This document shows positions 39,561 to 53,085 of a DNA stretch of 64,000 nucleotides, in pieces; position 1 is the stretch's first letter; each line of letters begins with the position of its first letter. A program made the translations under genes and the position numbers. The notes under the pieces are model-generated. The model searched no databases. It saw only the letters and a program-made list of their open reading frames with translations, and had not been told where the DNA came from. Location: positions 19,716,565-19,780,564 of the forward strand of contig NC_036446.1 in NCBI RefSeq assembly GCF_002775205.1. Direction: 5' to 3'. The DNA comes from Xiphophorus maculatus. Its lineage: Eukaryota > Chordata > Actinopteri > Cyprinodontiformes > Poeciliidae.

Positions 39561-41127
39561 GTCGCCAATTTTTTTTACTGTTCGTGCATCCTTTATGTTC
39601 TTGGGTTTGTGTTTATGTAATCGACGGTGCTGTGAGTAGATTTATGCTCCTCTTCATGCCTGTGCACATCTGTTAGCCTGAAGCAGTTCTGCGGGAAGAG
39701 CTTCGTAGCGTGAAGCTAAGAACGGCTAATTCGCGGCCTACCGTCGACATGACTATTTCCTCACATTTTATTCAGATTCAGCCTTTATTCAATTTGATGC
39801 GAAGTCCTTCAGTAAATACGTATTTCAGATGTATCCAGACATACAGCAAATGTCGGTGTTATTAGTTTTAAAAAATGATTTTTATTTTTTTTTTTAACAA
39901 ACTGTTGCCTGGCTGTGTGTTTAGCCAGCTAGCGAAGCTAACGTTCATGTTGGCATTCCAGAGCAGCGCTTTACGATGGCGGTCTATAACAGCGTTTTTA
40001 AAAGTACTGTACTATATCAAAAAAATATGTTTAAATAAATCTATACATTTGATGAGATGAATTACCCTCCAAATAGTTCCACCGAAGGGAGACTAGATCA
40101 GATTTAGCGGCGTTATTGTGCTGTCGGCTTTGATTAACGATGTCAAATAGTCACTGCTAGATGCACATCGGCAACCGGAACAATGTTGGTTTATTTAATA
40201 AGCCGTATTATTTTTGACTTCATGTCATTCGGGTTATTGATGCCGCACTGGCTTGGCGACGTTAAGACGGTCTGTTTAGGTTTCGGCATGTTAAAATGCT
40301 AAAGCTCTTCAGGTCCAGTTTAACTTGGGCTGTTCGCGACAACAACAGTTACTTTTTTAGCGCGGCTACTTGTACCTAAACTCAGCAGTTACAGAAAGCA
40401 GCTGATAAACACCGGTAACACAGGAGAGTTTTTTTTTTTAAATGGGATTTATTTGCTGCAACTTTCGTAGCCATTTATCAGACAGTGGTTTTGAATAATT
40501 GCATAGGCTTTGGCTAAATGACATTGACTGATTTACTTTCGATTCCGAGCCAAGCTTCTCCTTTTAGTCTCGATATTTATTTCTGTCGTCCGGACAGGTT
40601 TGTGGAAGGGCCTGACTTGTTTGTTCGCTCCGACCAAAGCTAACCAGCGCTAGCCTCCTCACAGTTGCATGGATGTTCCTATTTCCCGCTCACTTACTCG
40701 CAACCAGCAGTGTGCATGATCCGTGGCTGATTGCCTGGAAAGGTGGATGTTATGTATTGCAGCTTCAGTGTTGCCCTCTTCCCTGTCAGATCATGCAGTG
40801 TTTAGGTATCACAGATTTTTTTTTTTCCATTAAAATTTCAACGCAACTGCGTTGTAAAATGTTAGAGATGTGCTGCATAATTTAAAGGAGTGAACGTCAG
40901 GACTAAAGGACTATCATAAAAAAAATGATTGGCTCTGGGAGGGAAACCACCCAGTGGCGTAAAATGTTTGAATGAACACCAATAGACCCTTTTCACAGTG
41001 ACGTCAGACAATGGCCGCCATAACTCAAAACTGGGTATCTTTACTTCCGGTGTGATTTTGCCTTGGGAACCAAGCTGAAAACTTCCCGCATTCTCATAAT
41101 CTTAAGGATATAATAAAAAGTAAGTTT

Positions 41128-41493
41128 AATAATAACAGCATTTAAGTGTTAGATAGCTGTTACTAATCATTGTAAATTCACCATTCTCTATCTGTGTATA
41201 AAATAAACAGCCTCCGATCGGAGAGTAAACCACCTAGCAGCAGCTTTAGCCACATTTAGGAAAAATATACTCTGTCAGCGCTGTAACGTTTAGAGGTTCA
41301 CTTTCTGTGTTTTATAAAACAGTGTTTACGTGCTAGATAACCGTTATAAGTCATTGTCAATTTACCATTCTCCAACTGTATTCAAAGGAACCAGCTTCCG
41401 ATCATGAGTAAACCAGCTAGCAGCAGCTTTAGCCACAGTTAGGAAACATATACACCGCCGCCTGTCAGTGATGTAACGTTTAGAGGTTCATTT
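41128..41493 (+). repeat. Two tandem copies of a unit of about 182 bp inside the transposon
   Basis: The order of words TAGATA(G/A)C(T/C)GTTA, TTACCATTCTC (TTCACCATTCTC in copy 1), AGTAAACCA, CTAGCAGCAGCTTTAGCCAC, GTAACGTTTAGAGGTTCA occurs twice, with the second run offset by about 180 bp. The copies differ at several positions, so the duplication is not recent. Confidence 0.85.
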
Positions 41494-42211
41494 TCTGTAT
41501 TAATGGAAAATAAAAACAAGACAAAAGCCACAAATAACAGTTGGGCTTGACGATATTTCTGTTTTTCCAGCAACAAAATGCGCATCTCCATGCACTGTTC
41601 ATGTTTCTGTCACTGCTAACTGTCACAGAGTCTCTCCCAAAGACGCAAAGAAGGAATAAAAATAAATACACAAGAAAATATTAATGTGCAATGATTTGGA
41701 TAAATAACTTTAATCTGATTACTGGATTTGAAATACGAACTCGTTAGATTATTCGTTACCGAAAAAGTGGTCCGATTAAAGGCATTACAAAGCAGCGGCG
41801 GCACCGGACATCTCTGCTTATAACAAACAAATCCCTATTTTATGGGATGAGTGGCAACTCCAGTCTATAATTTAATAATCTGATCAAGATTAGAGCCTAA
41901 AACGTTATAGTTCAAAAACAGTAAAAAGGTCTGGTTAAGGAACAGTTATGTCACGTAGTTAGCTAGCTAACAAAATTCACTAATGCTAAGCTAACGGTTA
42001 CGCAAAACAAAAATACCTACCTTCATAGTCAAACAGGTATTGTTCGGTGAAGAATTTGTAGCCTTTGTCTAATTTAGATTTTTTTGTCAGAGAGAACTGG
42101 TTTGCAAATCGTGATATATCTTCAAATCTTATTTTAGGCAAATGTTTTAGAGACTGTGTAAACTCCATGCTCCGGTGATCTGTCTGATCAACATATGCTG
42201 TCAGATTTATA

Positions 42212-42352
<141 letters not shown>

Positions 42353-42730
42353 AAATAGACAACTTTATCATTACTTACTATGTACACCGGAACTAAGGAT
42401 ACACAGCTTCGAGTCAAAACGGAAGTTGTGTGACGTCATGTGAAAAGGGTCTATTTGAGTTATTTGTCATTTTTGACTGAGAGATACGACTGCGCAGCCA
42501 AAAAGCCATGCATGTGTCTGTAGGTAAAAACAACTCTAATTTTGTCCTGATTAAGAATGGACAAGAAAAGACTCAGGCAGCTGAAGGTCAAATATAAGAT
42601 TACTTACATTCTTATATTTGAAAAGCACCTTAGATTGTCAGAATTATATGTAGGTAAAAATAGGGAATTAAATTAACATATTTAAATGTGGTTCTTTGTG
42701 TGAGATAAAATAAAGGCACAATGGATTTCA

Positions 42731-42799
42731 AAACAAGAAAACTACATCCCTATGCTTGGATGTAGTTTTCTTGTTTGATTGCTACGGCAGCAATCAAAC
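42731..42799. repeat. Two abutting perfect inverted repeats (hairpins)
   Basis: Arms at 42731-42749 and 42758-42776 are perfect 19-bp complements with an 8-nt loop. A second pair at 42773-42783 and 42789-42799 (GTTTGATTGCT and its complement, 5-nt loop) overlaps the end of the first. Function is unknown; the location is ctdspl2 intron 1, 280 bp beyond the transposon. Confidence 0.9.
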
Positions 42800-43149
42800 T
42801 TAAATGCAGAGATCTCCTTTATAAATTGTTAAAATTAAGTAAAGAGGGGAAAAAAAGTTTATTTCAATCGCAACACCTGCTTTCTTAAAACTTATTATTC
42901 TAAAATGTTTTGTTTACAATGCTGGTTAATTGAATTTTAAAATGCTTTAAGGTAGATTATGTGTGATAAAATGTGTGTTCAAAACGTTTACAGTTTGTAA
43001 CACTGGAGATTGAGGCTGTGATACGAAATGACAAGTCAAGAAGCATGTAAGCAGACTGTTGTATTTGCTGATTTGTGGCGACTATGGGATCCTTAGATTA
43101 GCAGCACATAGTAAAATGTTTGTATAGTTGTAAAAAATTGTTGGAATTT

Positions 43150-43452
43150 CAAGATTTCCCCCAGAAAACTTGCCAAGCCCGGTGGTTGGGCTCTAGGGCA
43201 GTCATTCGTCCAGTGACTTGTCGTGTTTTTGAGTTAAAAAATGTTTAAAGTTGACAGGAAATTTGAAAATATCACTTGATAATTATGTGTTATTGAAAGA
43301 TTGGAAGATTAACACCTGAACACCAACTATATAGTCTTAAAAAATGCAAACATTTTAAAAAGACTTGAATAAATAAGCAATGCTAAGCCTGGTGGGGGCA
43401 CAAGTAAAACCTGGTGGCCTGCCAGGCTTATAATACACCGTGGGAAACCCTG
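43150..43452. repeat. Probable transposon-derived fish repeat
   Basis: The end phrases GGTGGCCTGCCAGGCTTATA and ACCGTGGGAAACCCTGA, with AAGCCCGGTGGTTGGGCT at the other side, match an interspersed sequence I recall from many fish introns. Class not determined; the GTGGGAAACCCTG end suggests a hAT-like element. Confidence 0.45.
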
Positions 43453-44428
43453 AATTTAATGCATTGATATATCGCAGGATCTTATGCACATGTTCTATGA
43501 TCAATTGTAATCTGTTGTTTCTAAACAACTTTACTTAAACCGACTTTAGTTTCACTCCCTTCAGTTGAGCTTCTTTCTCTGAACGGTTGCAACATTCTTG
43601 CTTATCCTTCCTTTCTTCCCTCTGTTTTCCTGCAAGTGAAATGTTGCTCTGTACTCTCTAAAGGTTGTCCCTTTTTTTTCTTCTTTTTTTTTTCTTCTGT
43701 GCGTCGAATTGAACATCTCTTATTCCCTATTCACGGTTATGCTGTTGTGCAAATGTAAACCAGATGTGGTGAAGGACATTTACAGTGTGCAGCATGCTCG
43801 GCTCATACCGAGAAGGCGCTGTTGCATCTGGAGTGGTTCCTGACTGGTTGCGGATATGTCTGGACACATTTCGTTTTGTTACATAAGGAAAGAGGGCTTT
43901 GTGTGATTAATGGTTAATGTGTTGCTCTCCAGTACGTAATGCTGAGCTGCTCGGTCTCAAAGAACAAATATGAAAATCTCAACAGACGTCTTGGTTCATG
44001 TCACCCCATGAATCTTAACATTTAGTCGATGCTTGTGGTCACATTAATCTTTATTTTGTTGCTGTGTCTGAAGCTTCGGTCTTACACCCATGTCATCATT
44101 CCTAGGTAGTGTTTATAAAACTTGTTTATTATATGATCTGGAGAAATGCTCCTTTCCTAACTGCACAATGGAAGTAAAGCCAGCTGTGATTCTCTGATGT
44201 AAGTGAAATGGGATCTTGAATGCATCCAGATGTTGGCAGAAACGGAACCAATATTGCTCCTTTACACACAGGCGCATCTTTGAGACCTCCAGTTATTTAA
44301 AAAAAGAAAAGAAAAAATAGGTTCTTTGCAATTTTCCTGAACATTCAGAGTGTTTCTGCTCTGTATGTGCTCATTCCTAAACGTCTTCTTTTGTCCTTGC
44401 AACAGCTTTACATGTGACTGCTAAAACA

Positions 44429-47400
44429 ATGAGGCTGAGAATGCGTAAGGCGTCTCAGCACCAAAACCCCGCTCTGACCAGCCGCACGTCCCGAACCAAG
44501 AGGAGACATTCGGAGGTAGAAGAAGACCCTCCTGCCAGCGGAGGAAGAGGAATACTATCCACCATCAAGAAGTTCATCCGAGGAAATGCTGTCAAGGTAC
44601 CTCTTCTACCACTACACCGTCACTAAGGCATGGTCATTGGGGTAGAGGTGGCACTCCTACTTGGTGTTTATCTCAACAGCTTTGAAAAGGGGGGAAAAAC
44701 TGCCAGGAAGTCACCTGGTTAAAGTTGGATTGACTGTGTTGTCCCCACCTCAAACGCAGCGTTTCTGCCTACAGAGTCTCGTGTTTCCTAAGAAATGTCT
44801 GCTGGAATGCAGCAGCTTGTCCGAGAACTCGGGTTCTGGTCTAATTTTAGCTTTTAGCTCACAATGTTGGCGTGCAGGGACAGGAGCTTGTTGCGAATGG
44901 AAAAGTCAACTCAGCTAAAAGGCTTTTCTATAGAAGGTCTAGGATTTTTTTCTTCTTCTTTTTCCTAGTTTTAAATAATTATTTCCTGAATACATTTTCC
45001 TTCCTGGTGTTAACACAAAGCGTATAACAGGTCTGTTTGTGATTTAAATCTGAAAATGATATAACATTTTGTCAGGAATTGCAGTTAATCTAGACCAGTG
45101 CCCTTTTGACATTTGAACAAAGGCACAATCTGCTTTGTGTGTCGTCGTTAAAGAACACACTGTTTAGATTCTACACGGTAACATAAAGGTTATTCAGTCA
45201 TTCTGAAACTTGCAGAGCGGTGGCAGAAAAGTTGCCATTACAAGTGGTTTTTCTTTTATGTGGCTCAAATTTGAAATCTGTGTCAAAACCTGCAATTGAT
45301 GAACCACTGGACTAGCTAAAATTATTTATTATTAATATTGCATATATTGTTTAGCATGTTTTCATGTAACCCTTTATAAACGGAAGAGAAATAAGCATTC
45401 CTTCAAATGTTTTGATACAGAAGAATTTAATACTTTTTCTTTTTGGGGTCATTACACAGAAAAGGTGAATTGTTTAAGTGTGGATGGGTTTTTATTTTTA
45501 ATTTGAATTTTTCTAGTTTTTACAGCTGTTTCTTTTTGTCAGTTGCAACAGGAAAGCCCAGCAAAGAAGACACGCCTCCACTGTGATGTGGACAACAACC
45601 TCATAACCTCCACTCCCACAAACGCCAACTCCCCCCGGAGGGGTGCAAGCAGAGTAGGCAAGAAAGGCACCATCAATGGCCGTAAGTCATCACTGATTAT
45701 ACAAAGAGATCAAATATATCGGTTAAAATCTTTTTTTTTTTTTTTAAACATCTCTTGAGCCTTCGTGCTTCTTCCCTGCAGAAGCGACCAATCATGACAG
45801 GAATAAGGAGAAGCCCAATGGCAGCCTGGAGGATACGACTGCGGCTGAGATGACCTCCAGCCCTCCCAGGACCACGCTGCTCGGGACGATATTCAGCCCA
45901 GTTTTTAACTTCTTCTCACCAGCTAAAAGTAATTTCTAATATCTCATGCAACAGTAAAATCTTAGTGTTTATTTTTTTTAAGAAAATTTTTATTTTTGCT
46001 TAAGACCTTGGTGTCATTTTTAAAGTCGTGTTATTCTAAGTTTTTATACGTGGTCTTGCGGCAGGATTATCTTCTTTAAAAATGTTTAAATTTTTTTTTA
46101 TATATATATTTTATGGTAAATCATCATAGTGAAGTTATAGTTTTGTGCCTGATCTGTCACCAATAAGTGTGTTTGTTTCCCAGCATCCTCGGGCTCAGAC
46201 TCCCCTGACCAGGCCGTGGAGGCTGAGGAGATAGTGAAGCAGCTGGACATGGAGCAGGTGGTGGAGACGCCCACCAGCACAGCCACGTCCACACAGGACC
46301 TGTGCCCCGGTAATAACTTCTACTCCAGCGTATCGCACCTGCCGCCTCTACGGCCGCCACACATCCTTGAGGCGACTCCTACGGCAGAGGAAGAAGAGCT
46401 CGACGCCGACGTTGACCTCCCGCCTCTGACAGGTACCGCATCACAGATGACTGAGCAGAAAATTAAGCTGCTTAACTTTTTTTTTTTGCTTGTTTGTCAT
46501 TCTGGGTTTTTTAATGTGTTCCTGTTATGCTTCAAGCTCCAGGTTCTCATATGAATGTGACGTATGTGGATGTTCCTCCTGCTACCGTGCCACCAGAGGC
46601 GTCCTACGAGGAAGATTGGGAAGTGTTTGATCCGTAAGTAACACAAAGTAGTGAGTGGAGGAAAAAAAAATCTATGTCCAATGCTATCATTCTAGCAGAA
46701 ATACAAACTACTGTGACCATATGGGGAATAGTTGACAACTGATTATTTGTAGCATGCTGATCCTTGTAACTAAACTAAACTAAAAGGGTAACTAAACAAT
46801 CAAGAAAATGTCATATTTCTGGTAGGAATGTTCCCAGTGTTTTGTTATTTGGCTGTATATTTATTTGTTTTTGTTCTGTAGGTATTTCTTCATCAAACAC
46901 GTCCCTCCGCTGACAGAAGAGCAGCTGACCCGTAAACCAGCCTTGCCACTGAAGACGCGCAGCACGCCCGAGTTCTCTCTGGTCCTCGACTTGGTCCGTT
47001 AAAAATGTCCAAAACATATTTTGGTGTTAAACCTGTAGCTTTTACTACAGTAGATGACAAAAAATGTACTTTTTTAAAAAAAAAAATTTTTATGTGCCTG
47101 AATAGGATGAAACGTTAGTTCACTGCAGCTTAAATGAACTAGAGGATGCAGCACTTACCTTCCCTGTCCTCTTTCAAGATGTCATTTACCAGGTTAGTTT
47201 TGATTTTTTTTATTTCTATTCCCACATGTTGCCACTAGAGGGTGGCAGAGTTATCTCTAAAGCGTGATCTGTCCTGTGCAGGTGTATGTGCGCCTCAGGC
47301 CGTTTTTTAGAGAGTTTCTGGAGCGGATGTCTCAAATATATGAGGTAAATTTCTCTTAGATGCTCCTTTTAGTCATTTCTGTGTTTGAACATTGAAACCA

Positions 47401-49529
47401 ATATGACCTTATCTTTTCTAGATAATCCTTTTCACAGCTTCTAAAAAGGTGTATGCAGACAAACTACTCAATATTTTGGATCCTAAAAAGCAGCTTGTGA
47501 GGTACGATGAGTTATGTTTTTTATTAACTAGTTGTTGCATAGTATCCTTACATTTTTGTGTCCACTGTTATAAAACAAAGTTGGACCCAGGAAGCATTAG
47601 TGTAAAGTACCTGAGTTGGCATGCGCTGTTGTTAGAGGTGTCAGTGTTGTGGTTTTCATAAATTATTGATTTTTCTGACGCTGTCACTGATTGTTTTTCC
47701 TTACTCCTCTGCTCCTTTCTGTTCTCCTCTCCCCCCCTATTGTAACTGTAGACACCGGTTATTTCGTGAGCATTGTGTCTGTGTCCAGGGAAACTATATC
47801 AAGGACCTCAACATCTTAGGCAGAGATCTGTCAAAGACTATCATCATTGACAATTCACCGCAAGCCTTTGCTTATCAGGTAAAACACAAAATGTAGCAGA
47901 AAGTCTGACTCAGCCCGGTAGGTATTTGTGAACAGAAAAAAATAACAAATTCTCAGATTTTTTTGTTAATGTAGTAGAATAACTTTTTATTATGTTGACT
48001 TCCTGTGGGGATTCATAATAAAGTTGAATTTTCGTCTTTAAATTTGACTTTTTTTTTTTCTTTTTGTTTTTTTCCGTGTATTTGCCATGCAAATGTTTTG
48101 CAAATGTCTCGTCACTTTTGAGGCAATAATAATGATTAACGGCGGATCAGTGAAGTTGTTGCCCTCTGAGCCATTAACTGAATAATAGCCAGGATGAAAA
48201 TAATTTTTTTGTGTAATGTCAAAAAAAAAAAAAAAAAGTTTCACAACATTCACAGTTTAGCAGCCAAACAGTAAAGATCACTTAACAAAATCACAACACT
48301 CCACCATGTTCAAATGAAGGCCACTGATTTACTGAAAGTAAATGTAATTAATTACATAATTTCAGTCTGTTATCTGCACAAAATGAATGAATGAATATTT
48401 GGTCACCAGAATTCAGGTCAGCTGAACTTGCATGGATCCTTCCTCACAAGTTGCCCTTTGTCTGAACAGTTGTCCAATGGGATACCAATAGAGAGCTGGT
48501 TCATGGATAAGAATGACAACGAGCTGCTAAAGCTGGTCCCGTTTCTGGAGAAGCTGGTTGAGATGGTAAGCTGGGCTGCTCTTCACTTTCTTTGGATCGA
48601 CGTCTCACTAAATTGCTCATTTTTATAGTTATTCAAAGAGAAAGTAACGTTTCAGAGACTTATTTCACAACCAAAGAGGTGTTTAATTCAAGTGTTTAAT
48701 TAAATTTGATGATTATGGTTTCCAGCTAATAAAATAAATGGGCAACATAAATTTTCTCTGAAATTGATGCCTAAGATTAGCTTAAAAATGGTTATTGGTG
48801 TAGCAATGTCGGTCAGCTGAAAAGTCTGCACTACATGCTCTGTGTTTGGTCTAGGCTCTTTTTGCAGAAATTCGTGTAACAATTCTGTTGTCGGCTCCGG
48901 TTTAGTAGAGGTTTAATTCAACTAATGCCACAATTACAGGCCATGTTCTGGACACATCTGTGCCACATAGCTTCAATCAGCTCTGACCCCAGCTGCACTC
49001 AGCGCCTTCTAAATGTCCCCCAAACCTTTATATAGGCTTTGCTTCACATTACCCTAAAAGCGTCAGACTTCAGCCCTTTGCATGTGATCTATTTTCTATC
49101 ACACTTTATCCATCGACTCAACGTTCCATTAAAATGCCTGGCTGCAGCGCTTTCAGGTCAGCAGACTTCCCATAATTCTTTTAGTAAATAAATATTCTTA
49201 TTGATCTTTCTTAAATTTGCAGAAAAAATTAATTAATTAATAAATTTTTTATTTTTATTAGCCAATTCGTAAATAGCATTTGTTTCTTAAATTAAAATTG
49301 CTATACTTCAGGTTCACGTTCACCAGGTTGGGTAGGCAAAGTAGTTAAATGCCTTCCATGTTTAAAATGTATAAATAAGACTAAATAAATTTTAATTTTG
49401 TCTCTTTTTTTTTCTCTTTTCTTTTTTTTTTTTACCCGTTTCCCTCCTTGCTGAACATGTCAGAACGAAGACGTGCGACCACATGTTCGGGAGAGGTTCC
49501 GACTTCACGACCTTTTGCCTCCTGATTGA
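44429..49529 (+). CDS. ctdspl2: CTD small phosphatase-like protein 2 (CTDSPL2/SCP4), complete
   Basis: Twelve coding exons: 44429-44596, 45543-45681, 45782-45928, 46184-46432, 46537-46633, 46882-46993, 47106-47192, 47282-47344, 47422-47501, 47752-47878, 48470-48565 and 49464-49529 (TGA). Phases agree throughout and give 476 residues, close to the 466 I recall for human. The N-terminal part is Arg/Lys-rich and disordered ([18 protein letters not shown]) with the conserved [20 protein letters not shown]. The FCP1-like phosphatase domain begins near residue 290: catalytic DLDETLVH at 303-310, [15 protein letters not shown], then [18 protein letters not shown]. The C-terminus is [10 protein letters not shown]. 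The family uses the first Asp as phosphoryl acceptor and acts on phosphoserine/threonine; SCP4 is reported to act on transcription regulators such as SMADs and FoxO in the nucleus. The start is the first in-frame ATG after the acceptor at 44405. All key residues are intact. Confidence 0.98.
44597..45542 (+). other. ctdspl2: ctdspl2 intron between the first two coding exons
   Basis: Non-coding; an open frame at 44661-44918 has no recognisable domain. Nothing else seen. Confidence 0.5.
46882..47192 (+). CDS. ctdspl2: ctdspl2 exons carrying the split catalytic DLDETLVH motif
   Basis: Exon 46882-46993 ends ...FSLVLDL and exon 47106-47192 begins [11 protein letters not shown], so the phase-0 intron of 112 bp separates D303-L304 from D305-E306-T307. 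The nucleophile Asp and the general acid/base Asp come from different exons. The donor is GTCCGT, weaker than the others in this gene. Confidence 0.95.
47752..47878 (+). CDS. ctdspl2: ctdspl2 exon with phosphatase motif III
   Basis: It encodes [39 protein letters not shown] and AYQ. The IIIDNSP segment supplies the Mg-binding acidic residue, and the DLSKT lysine is the phosphate-binding residue of the HAD/FCP fold. It is essentially identical to the human exon. Confidence 0.97.
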
Positions 49530-52475
49530 AACCAGCTTGTGGTGCGTCACAACGAAGCAGCAGGATAAGACTGAAATCAACATACGTGTAAAAAGCCTCT
49601 CTTTGGAATACAAAATACAGCATTGCCATTACTTTAAAAAAAAAAAAAATTGCTTTTTTTTTTTGTTTGGGGGAAAAAAAGATGTTTTTGTTTTCTTTTT
49701 TTAACCTAGGTGTAATTTTCTAAAACACAAAAAAATCCATAGAGGGAAATTACACACATTACAAACATACCCATGTAGACTCCTCTTTTTTATGTGACTC
49801 CAGCTGTGGAGCCAGAAATGAGCTCCACTCTAAACTCTGAAGTCTTGGTGCTGGTTTAGTGGATATGAACAGGTAAAGAGGAACTCTTCCCTGAGTCCCC
49901 GAACGCCACATCAGCCCTTCCTGGTGCTCACGCTGTTGACACTGACAAAATGACACTCTGCAGATCTTTTTTTTTTTAAAGTTTTCTTATTCTTCCTTGT
50001 TGTTCTTCAGCAGGAATGATGGGTCGGTGAATCAGTCCATGTATATTCACACACTCGCTGATCTGATGAGCGGACAAATTTCCAATCTGTAGCTTTTAAA
50101 AACAAATATGCATTCCTCTGTAGCTCTGTCAAGTTTCTATTGTAGGTTCCTGTTTTTTGTTTTTGTTTTGTTTTGGGATTTTTTCCCGGTAAATCTTGGT
50201 CTTTCATTGTTTTCTTTGTTGTTAAGATAGTATTTACGAGATGTTTTGCTTATATTTGTAAGATGCATTTTTAGAAGGGGTCCTGTGAGTTTTAGTGGAA
50301 GCCTTTTTAAAAAAACAAAACAAAAAAAAAAACATCATGGGTGCGTATTCATAACAGTCCACTTATGACTTAAACTTGAAATTAGTCTGGGAAGTTAAAG
50401 CTTTGCTCTCAATCGAAGTCATGATAAATTGTTGTGATCGCCTTACCGTAGGCATGTTACTCCATAATTATCGGGACTAATCTTAGCTGTAAATTGTGAA
50501 AATTAGAGGGCATTCATTTTCAGATTGTCTCAAGATGCTTCATTAGTAGTAACTTTTACTTTGTCATCCAACTGTAATCAGTATTGTCTTTTCCTCTTAA
50601 TCAAGTGTTCTGGCTAAAAATCCGTACTCTTTTCTTTAAGTTGTACTGTGTCATTTAAAGGCTCTATCAGTAGCATCATGATAAATGTAGCACATATTTG
50701 CCAGTGTTAACGTCTGCTCATGGCTGACATGTTGCTAGGTCTCAGACCAGCAGCATCCAGTTTATTTGAATCCCCCCATTAAACATTTTTCCAGTATAAC
50801 TAAAGTGGTGTTCAAGAATGGCAACATAAGAATGTTTTATTTCCTCTTTCAGCTCATTTCAGTCGGAACTTTTTGGCCAAACTAACACGTTAGTGTCGAT
50901 GACGACGGAAAACTAAACGGCATTTGGTCTCCAAAGTCACAGTCGATTGCTGAAAAGTTTGCTCTCATCGTTCGGCTTTTCTTTTTTTTTTCTCGTTTGT
51001 GTTCAGATGAAATTATCGTGCATTTTGCGCTAAGTGAAATGTGAGTGTTTTTAGTTGCCTGTACAGTGCCATGCAATCTCTGTTCTCCCAAGCTTCTTCT
51101 TTGGGCAATAATTGTGCAATTGTCCAAAAACAAAAAGTTAATAACAAAGAGAGACAATCAAACCTTCTCAGTTTTGCAGACATTGAAACACAGACGGTGG
51201 GTGCTGTGTGTTGTTTGACCTTGTCTCCATGTGTAAAATTTCCCAATCAAAACCTTAAAATCTTTCAGTGCAGAAGTTGTTTCCATCTGCTTAGTTGGTT
51301 GCCTGAATTTGCCTTTTTTTGGGGGGGGGATACAGTGATGTTTAATCAGAATGTTTTGAGTAAATATGTTCTGACTATGAATGTAAACTACACATGGGGT
51401 GAAGGCTTAAAAACATCTTTCCAAATATTCTGCATTGTGCTTTGGCTTTGTCACTGAAGAAAAAAAATAAAAAAGAAGAAACTGGCAGCACATACATGTT
51501 TAAGAACTTAAAAAAAAAAAAGTAAGGAAAATATTAAAATGCACTTGGAATGGAGACGTTTCTCAATTTCACCAATCCTGACTGCCATCTTTATGCAAGC
51601 CTCACTTCCTGTGTGTGATGTTTCCCCAGCTCGCTTGTTTCCTCAGTTTGACAGTGTGCTATTTTTCTGTTGCTGCCTTTCTGAAGGATCAGAGGGGGAT
51701 GCATTGGAGACTTTTCATTCAACTCATTTTTATGTGCATTACCAGTTTATTGTACACTGAGTGTTGTACAATACATGCAGCTTCTTGTATGAAAAAAGAT
51801 CCTTAAAATAAGGAAAATCTTTTGTATTTTTGATTCTTTTTTAAAAAAGGCATGACATATCTACTTTAAATGTATTAATGAAGATTTAACTTTACATCAG
51901 ATGGGGTGTTTTTTTTTGTTTTTTTTTTTCTTCTTACGGATATCTGTGTTTTAGTTTAGGACTGTCAAAGAACGGTTAAACTTAGCATGTAGACAATACA
52001 GCTTGTTTTGTGGGAAAGTCATGAAACAAATCGTGACATTTTTCTGCAAAAGAGTGGCTCTGTTAATTTTATTTTATTTTTTACCAATATCCGTTAAGCC
52101 ATTTTACTTGCAACAATTGCTGTTTGTGCTGATGATGTATTTAATGTTTTCAGACATCTTTGTTATCTATCAGGCTGTATGCTATTGTAAAGTGTATATA
52201 CAGTTACATTGAATTTCTGAAACAAAGTTTTAAAATGAAAAAAGACTCGTTTGTTTGATTTTTATTCCTGCTCACTAATTTAAAATGACTGATATCTGTA
52301 TTATGTTTACGCTCACATTCAGGTAAAGAGCTCAAAATACTCAGACTAATTTAAAACTACTTTTAGGAGTTTACCTCAGAATGAATATTTTACCCCCTGT
52401 GGCTATTACAATAGCCTCTGGTTTTTAATTGTGCAAATTAATTGAATATTTAAAATAAACTTTTACACTTACTCT
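49530..52475 (+). other. ctdspl2: ctdspl2 3'UTR, long and AT-rich
   Basis: After the TGA at 49527-49529 there is no gene for several kilobases. Candidate poly(A) signals are AATAAA at 51466-51471 and 52454-52459; mammalian CTDSPL2 also has a long 3'UTR as I recall. Homopolymer runs of T and A are frequent (49640-49700, 50310-50335, 51906-51930). Open frames at 51041-51457 and elsewhere have no recognisable domain. Confidence 0.55.
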
Positions 52476-52879
52476 GCTCTTCAGACCAGTAAGATGGGTT
52501 ATTAGTCAGGAAAAGAAATATTCTTTAGATTATCTTTACATTTGTTACTCTATACAAGCGGATAATGTTTGTATTGAGGCCTAATTTATATATTAGGTGT
52601 TAATACAAAGTCTAGAACGTACAGGTTAATAGATTTCAGTTTGATTTGATATCCAGCTAAAGATTGCATTTGTGAGTTTTACATGTTTAATTATATATTC
52701 TCAATTTGGAACAAGCGGATATCTTGGAGTTATACATAAAATCAAACAATTTACAATTCAATTAAATTATTTCATTGCAGTCAAGAATGGACAAAAATTA
52801 CATCCTTTCAAAGTACAAACTTTGAGAAATACCCCAAAACACTCGCAAATGTAAATGAAGTGAACGATGGTTCTAGAAA

Positions 52880-53085
52880 GTGTTGACACTTAATTGGCCA
52901 CTAAATACAAACGTATGCCACACTTCTCAGGTTCTTAGTTTTTCTTTTTGCTTTGTTTTTGAAAACCATGTTTCTTTGTGTTGCTCCATCACATAAAATA
53001 CCAATTCAATACTCTGAGGTTTGCACTTGTGATTTGTCTAAAACTGGAAAAGTTCAAGAGATGTACATACAGTAGCTATGCAAAC
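52880..53085 (+). repeat. Fragment of a fish Tc1/mariner-like repeat
   Basis: GCCACACTTCTCAGGTTCTT, TTTTTGAAAACCATGTTTCT, CCATCACATAAAATACCAAT and CTGGAAAAGTTCAAGAGATG appear in the order seen at one end of the same repeat family as the element at 9560-10530. It is a non-coding end fragment. Confidence 0.6.

Noticed and set aside
51041..51457. 138-codon + strand open frame in the ctdspl2 3'UTR
   Set aside because: It lies downstream of the ctdspl2 stop, with no domain, no splice logic and ordinary non-coding composition. It is best seen as 3'UTR.
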